The notes beneath the pieces were generated by a model. The model was given only the letters and a program-made list of their open reading frames with translations. It was not told the DNA's origin and did not search any database. From CAVHXA01 sp963639765 (GTDB lineage: Bacteria; Bacillota; Clostridia; Oscillospirales; Oscillospiraceae), in assembly GCA_963639765.1 (NCBI GenBank), contig CAVHXA010000085.1:1-7390 (forward strand): a DNA stretch of 7,390 nt, read 5' to 3'. Position 1 is the first letter of the stretch, and each line of letters opens with the position of its first letter. This document shows positions 1 to 5,656 of the stretch, in pieces. The position numbers and the translations under genes are program-made.

Positions 1-636
1 GGTTTTGATCTCAAAACCGTAGCAACCTGAGAATTTATCCTGAAGCTTGGTGATGTACACGTCTACGGCCCGCAGGCTTGCGTCTGTTTCTACGCCCCAG
101 AATTCATCCATCAGCTGTGCACGGGAAAACGTCTTGTTGGGGTAAGACAGCAGCTTATAGAGAATATTGAACTCACGGGTCGTTACGGCGATCTCCGAGC
201 CTGCGATCACAGCGGTCACGGCATCCGCGTCCATAACGAGATTTCCGACGGTCAGCTTTCGTTCCGTTTCGATATTCGCCCTGCGCAGCAATGCCCGCAC
301 ACGCATTTCAAGCTCGGCCAACTCGACGGGCTTGACCATGTAGTCGTCGATGCCGAGGCGAAAACCTTTCTGCTTTGCGGACAGATCATCTCTGGCCGAC
401 ATGAACAGGATCGGGATGTGCCGGTTTACCTTGCGAATGTTTTCCGCAAACTCAAACCCGTCCACCTCCGGCATCATGATATCGGAAATGATCAGATCAT
501 ACAGGCTGTTATACATCTCGCCATAGGCATCGTTTGCATTCAATACGGATTTTGCGTCAAAACCGCAGTCATTCAGATAGGTACAGACTGTCCGGCACAG
601 TTCCTTGTCATCATCAACGACCAGAATATGGATCAT
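1..636 (-). CDS. OmpR/VanR-family response regulator, 3'-truncated by window edge
   Basis: Two-component DNA-binding response regulator, cytoplasmic. The ATG at 636-634 is preceded on the minus strand by GGGAGGAA (649-642) with 5-nt spacing, which decides the start. The first 212 codons are visible and the frame is open to base 1. The receiver domain (about residues 1-118) starts MIHILVVDDDKEL and has the acidic pocket D8-D10, the phospho-acceptor D52 in SDIMMPEVDG, the switch S80 in MSARDD and K102 in VKP. A winged-helix Trans_reg_C domain follows (about residues 128-212, with TTREFNILYKLL and RAVDVYITKLQDKF). Only the last 15-20 residues of a typical family member are missing. A sensor kinase is expected beyond the left edge but is not visible. 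It is divergent to the SDR cluster. I see no evidence that it controls that cluster, and its target genes are unknown. Confidence 0.93.
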   Translation of the reverse strand, partial: MIHILVVDDDKELCRTVCTYLNDCGFDAKSVLNANDAYGEMYNSLYDLIISDIMMPEVDGFEFAENIRKVNRHIPILFMSARDDLSAKQKGFRLGIDDYMVKPVELAELEMRVRALLRRANIETERKLTVGNLVMDADAVTAVIAGSEIAVTTREFNILYKLLSYPNKTFSRAQLMDEFWGVETDASLRAVDVYITKLQDKFSGCYGFEIKT

Positions 637-864
637 CGCAGTTCCTCCCGTACGGATCGAATCCCTTTTCGTGATGCCTCTCCCGGCACAATACCAATAG
701 AATATCAGCGCTCTGTTGGTGTTTTGTTTGTGGTTTATTTCCGAATTATTAATTTTACGGCGAAGGGACAACCGTTCCTGTGTGGGCAGCTGTGTCTTTG
801 CCGGTATATCGCGATAAATTCTATTCCGGGAAAATAAATCACAGAATGCTTTGAAAAACCGCAA
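637..864. other. Divergent intergenic segment, no gene seen
   Basis: This is the left part of the 365-bp gap between the divergent response regulator and SDR1. I found no credible coding frame: the open frame across part of it on the plus strand is mostly antisense to the response regulator and has no ribosome site. The minus-strand promoter of the response regulator must lie here or just right of it. I could not pick one with both a good -35 and a good -10. The AT-rich stretch around 738-760 is the weak best candidate. Confidence 0.5.
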
Positions 865-886
865 ATCTACATAGTTATATGTAGAT
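865..886. promoter_or_regulatory. Inverted-repeat candidate operator upstream of SDR1
   Basis: A perfect inverted repeat, ATCTACATA (865-873), N4 (GTTA), TATGTAGAT (878-886). Related words recur nearby: TATCTATGT at 909-917 (reverse complement ACATAGATA) and ACTACATAA around 938-946. A further TACATAG lies upstream of the groEL paralogue at 3988-3994. The repeat centre lies about 67 bp upstream of the start point predicted from the -10 box at 930-935, a usual place for a class I activator. The LuxR-type protein encoded at 3239-3976 is the natural candidate binder. That assignment is inference. Confidence 0.55.
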
Positions 887-906
887 AAGATACATAATTC
901 AGAATA

Positions 907-935
907 TTTATCTATGTGCGTAAAATTTGTATAAT
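907..935 (+). promoter_or_regulatory. Probable promoter of the SDR1-PanB-like operon
   Basis: There is a perfect consensus -10 box, TATAAT, at 930-935. At 17-bp spacing the -35 position (907-912, TTATCT) matches the consensus poorly, so the promoter likely needs an activator. One TACATAG-like word (909-917) overlaps the -35 position and another lies just after the -10. The predicted start near 942 would give a leader of about 60 nt before the SDR1 start codon. Confidence 0.6.
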
Positions 936-1001
936 AACTACATAAAGTCCCCCGTAAAAATTTTAGCCTTTATGCAGATTTTAAAGAAAGAGGACATGAA
1001 A

Positions 1002-1901
1002 ATGGATGAAGACCTGATTTTTTCAATGTCAGAGGACACGCTTGACGATTTGCCTTCCATGCAGGAAATATTCGATCTTCGAGGCAAGGTGGCCGTGGTG
1101 ACCGGCTCCGTCGGCCTGGCGCTCAATGTCATTTACCGTCTTGCCGAATGCGGTGCACGGGTCGTCTTTGGCGCTCGCAGAGAGGTTCTCGGCAAAATGT
1201 GCGAGGAGAAGCTCAAATCCTTTGGCTTTAATGTCGCGTTCAAGCAGACCGATGTCAGAAAGGTCGAGGACTGCCGGGCGCTGGTCGCATACGCGGAGGA
1301 GATCTACGGCACAGTCGATATCGTGGTTCCGGTTGCCGCTGATTTCTTTGCCAGAGCGTTTATCGACGTAAAGGAAGACGAATTCGATCAGATCCTTGAC
1401 ACAGACCTGAAGGGCCAGTTCTTCGTTGTGCAAGCTGCTGCACGCAGCATGATCAAGGGCGGAAAGGGCGGCAAGATCGTAACGATCTCGTCTGTCGCGG
1501 CCCGCGGCGACGATCTGCCGAAGCTCGCCATGATGACGCCCTACAATGCGGCAAAATCCGGTGTCGTCGGTATGACGTACGGAATTGCCAGGGAGCTGAA
1601 GCAGTACGGCATCAATGTCAACTGCGTTGCTCCCGGCGGTATGGTCACCCCCGGCGCGATTTTCAATAACGCATCGACGCTGGAACTGTACGGTCCTGTG
1701 TGGGACGAATATGTTTCCAAATACGGCGGGACTGTTCCTGTTACAGCCAACCCGGACGAAGTTGCTCGCATGATTGTCACACTCTGCACACCGGTGTCCG
1801 ACTATATGTACGGCCAGCTGATTGAAGTTGACGGCGGCAGCCAGTTCTCGTTCCAGGATAAGCCGTGGAGTTATACCATGGACGGCGGTCTGCACGGCTG
1901 A
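1002..1901 (+). CDS. Short-chain dehydrogenase/reductase with degenerate cofactor motif (SDR1)
   Basis: NAD(P)-dependent oxidoreductase of the SDR superfamily (Rossmann fold), 299 residues, predicted cytoplasmic. I chose the ATG at 1002 because the AGAGGA box ending at 994 is 7 nt upstream; the in-frame ATG at 996 is only 1 nt from it. The protein has an acidic N-terminal extension of about 23 residues before FDLRGKVAVVTG. The catalytic Tyr/Lys are Y181 and K185 (PYNAAKSG), with Ser S164 in ISSVAA. The C-terminal DGG motif (VDGGSQ) is present. Oddities: the glycine motif is TGSVGLAL, one residue short and without the final GxG; NNAG is replaced by PVAA (110-113); and the usual catalytic Asn after helix 4 is Asp (DTDLKG, D135). 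GARR after beta-2 hints at NADP(H). It is the first gene of a probable operon with the 73-residue protein and the PanB-like gene. The substrate is unknown. Confidence 0.9.
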   Translation: MDEDLIFSMSEDTLDDLPSMQEIFDLRGKVAVVTGSVGLALNVIYRLAECGARVVFGARREVLGKMCEEKLKSFGFNVAFKQTDVRKVEDCRALVAYAEEIYGTVDIVVPVAADFFARAFIDVKEDEFDQILDTDLKGQFFVVQAAARSMIKGGKGGKIVTISSVAARGDDLPKLAMMTPYNAAKSGVVGMTYGIARELKQYGINVNCVAPGGMVTPGAIFNNASTLELYGPVWDEYVSKYGGTVPVTANPDEVARMIVTLCTPVSDYMYGQLIEVDGGSQFSFQDKPWSYTMDGGLHG

Positions 1902-1917
1902 AATATAAAGTCGTTTC

Positions 1918-1931
1918 CCGGCAAACGCCGG
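1918..1931 (+). repeat. Small intercistronic hairpin
   Basis: CCGGC (1918-1922), AAAC loop, GCCGG (1927-1931), located 17 nt after the SDR1 stop codon and 38 nt before the next start. There is no T-run after it, so it is not a classical terminator. It could be a partial attenuator or an mRNA-stabilising stem within the operon. Confidence 0.35.
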
Positions 1932-1969
1932 AAGCATATATTTCATGTTCAACAGAAAGGAGATTTTCT

Positions 1970-2191
1970 ATGGCGATCACTTCCAAAAGTACCCTTCGTG
2001 ATGTTCTTGCAGATCCTCGCGCTGTCGCGATCATCGAGGAGTATGTCCCCGGCTTCGTTGAGGAAAAGGCCGATCTGCTCGGTCCGGTCCTCGGCATGAA
2101 GATTGGTATGCTGCTCAAATTCCCGCAGGCGGGCTTCAAGAGAGAGGACGTCAAAACCATCTGTGAGCGGCTCGATGCGCTGGATGCCTGA
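1970..2191 (+). CDS. Small helical protein, 73 residues, operon-internal
   Basis: Small, probably all-helical, soluble protein of unknown function. The start ATG at 1970 is fixed by AAAGGAG (1956-1962) with 7-nt spacing; a longer reading upstream would overlap SDR1 out of frame and has no support. The sequence begins MAITSKSTLRDVLADPRAVA, followed by EEYVPGF and a GMKIGML turn, and ends in an amphipathic helix (EDVKTICERLDALDA). The pattern 'T.L.D.L..P.A..I.E...PG' resembles a small helical domain I recall at the ends of some Clostridia glycosidases, esterases and reductases, and less closely DUF1858. This is recall, not a search. It sits 68 bp after SDR1 and 47 bp before the PanB-like gene, all with near-identical ribosome sites. 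A small partner subunit or docking module of a neighbouring enzyme is plausible. No transmembrane segment, Cys motif or signal peptide is visible. Confidence 0.75.
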   Translation: MAITSKSTLRDVLADPRAVAIIEEYVPGFVEEKADLLGPVLGMKIGMLLKFPQAGFKREDVKTICERLDALDA

Positions 2192-2238
2192 GTTTTGCCC
2201 ATCCCATGATCATCAATATATAGAAAAGGAGATTACAC

Positions 2239-3102
2239 ATGGCTGAAAAAGTTGCAATCAAGGCTTCAAGAGTGCAGAAGGGACGCAAGACGATCAACTA
2301 CCTGCAGAAGCTCAAGGACGAAGGCACCCCCATCGTTCAGATGTGCCCGGCGTGCCGCGACCAGTTCTGGACAAAGGCTGCTGAAATGGCGGACGTCGAT
2401 ATCTGCCGTCTGACCGTTCCCGGCGATGGCTCCGATCCCGAAATGCAGATCAAGATCGCGCCCTATTGGATCAAGTGTGTGCGCAATGCCGCAAACATTA
2501 TCCATATCAATTTCTATATGCAGACCCCGACCTACGCTTCCAAGGAAGCAGCTGTCGCCAACGGCGCTATGTACATGAACTGCGGCGCGGACTCCCTGTT
2601 GCCCATGGGCATCACAAACGAGACACTCAAGTATATGTCTGATAACTATCTGGTCGTGTTCGGCCACATCGGTGCACTGTCCGGCTGGCAGACCAATAAG
2701 CAGGGCGGCTATAAGCGCATCGGTCAGACCGCCGAGAGCGCGATGAACGTGTTCAAGATGGGCTACGAGTATCAGGAAAACGGCATGATGGCCATGACCA
2801 TCGAGCTGACGCCGATCGAGGTCACGAACGCCATCGCCAAGAAGCTGCGCGTTCCCGTCATCTCCATCGCCGCCGGCGGCGCGGCGGACGGCTGCGAAAT
2901 GGTCGACTTCGATACCTTCGGCATGATGCCGAAGCCTGCCTCCCACGCAAAGGCTTACGGCGAGTTCTTCCCGTTTGCAGTCGAAGCCTATATGAACTGG
3001 GCAGAAGAAGTCCGTGAGCATATCTATCCGGAAGAAAAGCACGGCTATCACATGGATGCTGCCGAACTGGATAAGTTCATGAACGCACTCGAAAAGTTCT
3101 GA
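2239..3102 (+). CDS. PanB-like TIM-barrel protein (PEP mutase/KPHMT superfamily) with altered active site
   Basis: A 287-residue protein resembling ketopantoate hydroxymethyltransferase (PanB, about 264 residues in E. coli). The start has AAAAGGAG with 7-nt spacing. PanB landmarks are seen in order: PGD63G (PanB VGDSLG), GHIGALSGWQ with H143 (PanB GHIGLTPQ), GGYKRIGQT (PanB GGYKVQG), IELTP with E189 (PanB ECVP, E181) and ISIAAGGAADG (PanB IGIGAG). Key differences, from an alignment by memory: the metal-ligand Asp of PanB (D84) becomes N91 in HINFYM, and the KLEGG motif (K112, E114) becomes Y112-M113-N114. The canonical Mg2+ site is therefore probably lost or remodelled, and a true pantothenate role is unlikely. 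It is also surrounded by SDR genes rather than panC/panD. It may catalyse a C-C cleavage, aldol or hydrolytic step on an SDR product. Fold assignment is confident; the reaction is unknown. Confidence 0.85.
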   Translation: MAEKVAIKASRVQKGRKTINYLQKLKDEGTPIVQMCPACRDQFWTKAAEMADVDICRLTVPGDGSDPEMQIKIAPYWIKCVRNAANIIHINFYMQTPTYASKEAAVANGAMYMNCGADSLLPMGITNETLKYMSDNYLVVFGHIGALSGWQTNKQGGYKRIGQTAESAMNVFKMGYEYQENGMMAMTIELTPIEVTNAIAKKLRVPVISIAAGGAADGCEMVDFDTFGMMPKPASHAKAYGEFFPFAVEAYMNWAEEVREHIYPEEKHGYHMDAAELDKFMNALEKF

Positions 3103-3128
3103 GGAATATCTGATCCGGAAGTTCCGTA

Positions 3129-3167
3129 AGCCGGAGTCCTGCTTTGATTGTCAGCGGGGCTCCGGCT
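3129..3167 (+). terminator. Hairpin after PanB-like gene, probable (weak) terminator
   Basis: AGCCGGAGTCCTGC (3129-3142) pairs with GCGGGGCTCCGGCT (3154-3167): a 14-bp GC-rich stem with two G-U pairs and an 11-nt loop, starting 26 nt after the stop codon. The T-tract does not follow at once (CCTCCAATTTG, then CCCTTTTTCC at 3184-3192), so termination may be partial and some read-through into the regulator gene is possible. Confidence 0.6.
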
Positions 3168-3201
3168 CCTCCAATTTGTCGTTCCCTTTTTCCGTAAAAT
3201 C

Positions 3202-3210
3202 TGTTATACT
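3202..3210 (+). promoter_or_regulatory. Extended -10 promoter of the LuxR-type regulator
   Basis: TGTTATACT is an extended -10 element (TG-N-TATACT) 28 bp before the regulator's start codon, giving a start point near 3217 and a very short leader that contains AGGAGG (3224-3229). The -35 at 17-bp spacing (TTCCCT, 3182-3187) is weak, which is usual for extended -10 promoters. No TACATAG word is seen here, so autoregulation is not indicated. Confidence 0.6.
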
Positions 3211-3238
3211 GAAAAAAGACAGCAGGAGGACGAAGTGT

Positions 3239-3976
3239 ATGGCGTTAAGAGAACTTCCATGGAAGGATATTTATAATCTTGCAGTGCAGTGTTGCCAATT
3301 CAGTGACGTTCGCAGCTTCACGATCAGCTTTTTGCAGGAGATCCGAAAGATGGTCGATTTTGACGAAGCGCTCCTGTTCTATCTGGATGGAAGGCAAAAG
3401 CTGGAGGATTATTATCTGTATAACATCAATCCCAAATGGATGAACCTGTACCTGAACTATTACTCTCATGCAGATCGCGGGATGTACGGGATTACGCAGC
3501 GCGATCTGGACCATCTGGATGATGTGTATGTCCACAGATGGAAATTCGAGAACTCCACCGAGGTCATCCCGGACTATATTCGTCCGCGAAATCTGGTCAG
3601 CTCGCTCGGCTTTCCACTGCGCGACGGAACGGGCAGCGTGCGGACGATCATTGCGTTTGACCGCCTGACCTCCGCGCCGTTCTCTGAGGATGAAATCGAG
3701 CTGATCCGTGCGGTCAGAAAGCTGCTCAATCCGTACCATCGGCTCCTGTTCGGCGTATCGGCAAAAACAGATGGCGGAAAAATGGAAACGCAGCTGTTGA
3801 CTGCGAGGGAAAACGAGGTGCTGAACCTGCTGCGGCAGGGACTGGCTGCGGCCAATATCGCACATATTCTTCATATTACCGTACCGACGACCAACCGTCA
3901 TATATCCAATATCTATAAAAAACTGAAGGTCAATTCCCGCGGGGAATTGCTGGCAAAGATCAATAAGAATTATTGA
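3239..3976 (+). CDS. LuxR-family transcriptional regulator, receiver-less, GAF-like sensor region
   Basis: A 245-residue cytoplasmic DNA-binding protein. The ATG at 3239 is 9 nt after AGGAGG; the in-frame TTG further upstream would lie in the promoter and has no ribosome site. The C-terminal LuxR/NarL-type HTH spans about residues 185-240, with LTARENEVLNLLRQGL, the recognition segment VPTTNRHISNIYKKLKVNSR and the conserved Glu (E191). There is no CheY-like receiver (no acidic pocket or phospho-Asp motif). Residues about 18-170 look like a GAF-type sensor: FDEALLFYLDG near the start, aromatic-rich YYLYN...YLNYYSHAD in the middle, SSLGFPLRDGTGSVRTIIAFDR as the later strands, then FSEDEIELIRAVRKLL as the exit helix. 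It probably senses a small molecule directly. It lies between two metabolic/chaperone units and is their best local regulator, likely an activator given the weak -35 upstream of SDR1. The ligand is unknown. Confidence 0.9.
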   Translation: MALRELPWKDIYNLAVQCCQFSDVRSFTISFLQEIRKMVDFDEALLFYLDGRQKLEDYYLYNINPKWMNLYLNYYSHADRGMYGITQRDLDHLDDVYVHRWKFENSTEVIPDYIRPRNLVSSLGFPLRDGTGSVRTIIAFDRLTSAPFSEDEIELIRAVRKLLNPYHRLLFGVSAKTDGGKMETQLLTARENEVLNLLRQGLAAANIAHILHITVPTTNRHISNIYKKLKVNSRGELLAKINKNY

Positions 3977-3984
3977 ACATTATC

Positions 3985-4000
3985 AGGTACATAGCTACCT
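3985..4000. promoter_or_regulatory. Inverted repeat with TACATAG upstream of groEL paralogue
   Basis: AGGTA (3985-3989), N6, TACCT (3996-4000), with TACATAG embedded at 3988-3994, in the 47-bp gap between the regulator and the groEL paralogue. The TACATAG word is shared with the inverted repeat upstream of SDR1, suggesting a common binding protein. I could not identify a convincing -10/-35 pair here. The groEL paralogue may be read from the regulator's promoter, or from an activator-dependent promoter I cannot see. Confidence 0.4.
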
Positions 4001-4023
4001 TTTGAAATAAAAGAGGACGAACC

Positions 4024-5649
4024 ATGCAAATTACGTTTCAGACAGAGGCACGCATGAAATTGCTGCGCGGCGCAGATCAGCTTGCGGACACGGTCAAGGT
4101 TACGCTCGGTCCCAAAGGCCGGAACGTTGCGCTGTATCAGAAAAGAAACGCACAGGGAGCAAAACTCTCCGACCGCGCGGGAAGCGGCGCGCCGGTGCTC
4201 ATCACGAACGACGGCGCAAGCATCGCGGAATCGATCGTCCTGCCGGACGCGCGAGAGAATGCCGGTGCGAAGCTTCTGCGGCAGGCAGCAGAGAAAACGA
4301 ATACCGAGGCCGGAGACGGCACGACGACCGCGATCGTGCTGGCGCAGGATCTGCTGCATGAACTGCTGCGACTGCGATGCGCGGGCGCGGACGCAATGGC
4401 GCTGCGCCGCGGCGTAGAAGCCGCAGGACACGCAGCCTGCGAAGCCTTGCAAAAGCTCGTGCGTCCGGTGGAGAGCGAAGAAGCGCTGACACAGGTCGCG
4501 GCAGTTTCCTGTCAGGATGAAGCGCTTGCCCGGCTTGTCGGGCAGGCGTGCTTTGCAGTCGGCAGGGAGGGCGTCGTGACAGTCGATGACGGACAGAAAC
4601 AGGAGACCACGGTAGAAATCCGGCAGGGAATCGTGCTTGAACGCGGCTTCCTTGCACCTGAAATGACAACGGACGAACTGAAGACCGCCGCCGAGCTGAA
4701 TGATGCGCGTATTCTGCTCTGCGACAGCAAGCTCGACAACGTGCAGGAGATATTGCCGGCGCTGATCGCCTGCGCGGAGGACGGATATGACCTGCTCATC
4801 ATTTGCGAAGGCCTGAGCGGCGATGCACGCAGCACCATCCTGCGCACAGATATGGACGGCGATATCAAGATTGTCTGCATCGAAGCGCCGCTTTACGGTG
4901 ACGGCCGCCGCTGGCGCATGGAGGATCTGGCGGTGCAGCTCGGCGCAACATATTTCCAAAAAGCACTCTGTATGGATTTGCGCAGCGTGAAGCGTGAGGA
5001 CTTCGGCACGGCGGCGCAGGTGCGCGTCACGCAGCGGCAGACCGTGATCTCCGGCCCGGGCGGCGACAAAGCTGCCGTGGAGGCCCGTGTGCGAGAGCTG
5101 CGGTATCTGGCCGCGAACGAGGATTATGAATTTAACCGCAAGCGCCATCAGGAGCGCCTTGCGCAGCTCTCATCCGGCGTGGCGATCATTCACGCAGGCG
5201 GACAGACGCAGACGGAGCTGTGGGAACGGAAACTCCGTCTGGAAGACGCCGTCCATGCCGCGCAGGCGGCGCAGCAGGAGGGCGTTGTACCGGGCGGCGG
5301 AACGGCGCCGGTACGGCTCATACCGGCAGTTAGAAGCTGCGCATCCGCGCTGCACGGAGATGAAAAAAACGGCGCACTGGCGGTCATGCACGCGCTGGAA
5401 GCACCGGTGCGGCAGATCGCGGAAAATGCCGGCCGGGACGGAAGCACGATCGTAGCGAAGCTGCGCGGCCTGTCGGAATCTATGGGCTATGACGCGGGTG
5501 CGGACCGATTTACGGATATGGTGCAGGCCGGAATCCTCGACCCGGTGCGAGTGACGCGCACGGCGCTGCAAAGCGCCCTGTCCGTGAGCGCAAGTATGCT
5601 CACGACGGAAGCCTGCATCACCGGCAACGACCGGGGAACGGAGGCGTGA
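4024..5649 (+). CDS. Divergent GroEL-family (group I) chaperonin paralogue
   Basis: A 541-residue chaperonin of the GroEL/HSP60 family, full length. The start has AGAGGA 6-7 nt upstream. ATP-site residues are kept: LGPKGRN (28-34), D63 in ITNDG (E. coli D52), D98 in GDGTTT (D87), the catalytic aspartate D408 in LEDAVHA (D398) and PGGG (423-426). It should therefore hydrolyse ATP. Departures from housekeeping GroEL, aligned by memory: a 14-residue insertion in the equatorial stem-loop (about residues 39-57); the apical hydrophobic client/GroES site changed to F209, E213, M214, R269, L273, R274 (E. coli Y199, Y203, F204, L259, V263, V264), with L244 and L247 kept; and no C-terminal GGM tail. 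There is no groES next to it. The downstream neighbour is a trigger-factor-like chaperone. It is probably a specialised chaperonin for pathway proteins rather than the essential GroEL, which should be elsewhere in the genome. Confidence 0.93.
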   Translation: MQITFQTEARMKLLRGADQLADTVKVTLGPKGRNVALYQKRNAQGAKLSDRAGSGAPVLITNDGASIAESIVLPDARENAGAKLLRQAAEKTNTEAGDGTTTAIVLAQDLLHELLRLRCAGADAMALRRGVEAAGHAACEALQKLVRPVESEEALTQVAAVSCQDEALARLVGQACFAVGREGVVTVDDGQKQETTVEIRQGIVLERGFLAPEMTTDELKTAAELNDARILLCDSKLDNVQEILPALIACAEDGYDLLIICEGLSGDARSTILRTDMDGDIKIVCIEAPLYGDGRRWRMEDLAVQLGATYFQKALCMDLRSVKREDFGTAAQVRVTQRQTVISGPGGDKAAVEARVRELRYLAANEDYEFNRKRHQERLAQLSSGVAIIHAGGQTQTELWERKLRLEDAVHAAQAAQQEGVVPGGGTAPVRLIPAVRSCASALHGDEKNGALAVMHALEAPVRQIAENAGRDGSTIVAKLRGLSESMGYDAGADRFTDMVQAGILDPVRVTRTALQSALSVSASMLTTEACITGNDRGTEA

Positions 5650-5656
5650 CGGCGCA

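Noticed and set aside
418..837. 139-codon plus-strand frame over the response regulator start and intergenic region
   Set aside because: More than half is antisense to the response regulator's receiver domain, there is no ribosome site, and the remainder lies in the divergent promoter region.
865..946. CRISPR-like or tandem repeat array
   Set aside because: The repeated words are short (7-9 bp), irregularly spaced and in both orientations, which fits operator sites rather than a CRISPR or tandem repeat.
1029..1952. Long open frame (307 codons) on the minus strand across SDR1
   Set aside because: It mirrors SDR1, whose SDR motifs are unmistakable. The antisense frame has no ribosome site and no recognisable family.
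1899..1969. Terminator between SDR1 and the 73-residue gene
   Set aside because: The stem is only 5 bp with no following T-run, and the next gene has operon-like spacing and a strong ribosome site.
2266..3051. 261-codon minus-strand frame antisense to the PanB-like gene
   Set aside because: Shadow frame rich in His/Asp/Gly without motifs. The plus-strand PanB landmarks settle the coding strand.
2239..3102. Calling this gene panB (pantothenate synthesis)
   Set aside because: Key PanB residues for metal and substrate binding appear to be replaced, no panC/panD is nearby, and the context is oxidoreductases and chaperones.
3970..5148. Long open frame (392 codons) on the minus strand across the groEL paralogue
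   Set aside because: It is antisense to a clear chaperonin gene with matching motifs throughout. The translation is Arg/His/Cys-rich with no domain pattern, as expected for a shadow of GC-rich coding sequence.
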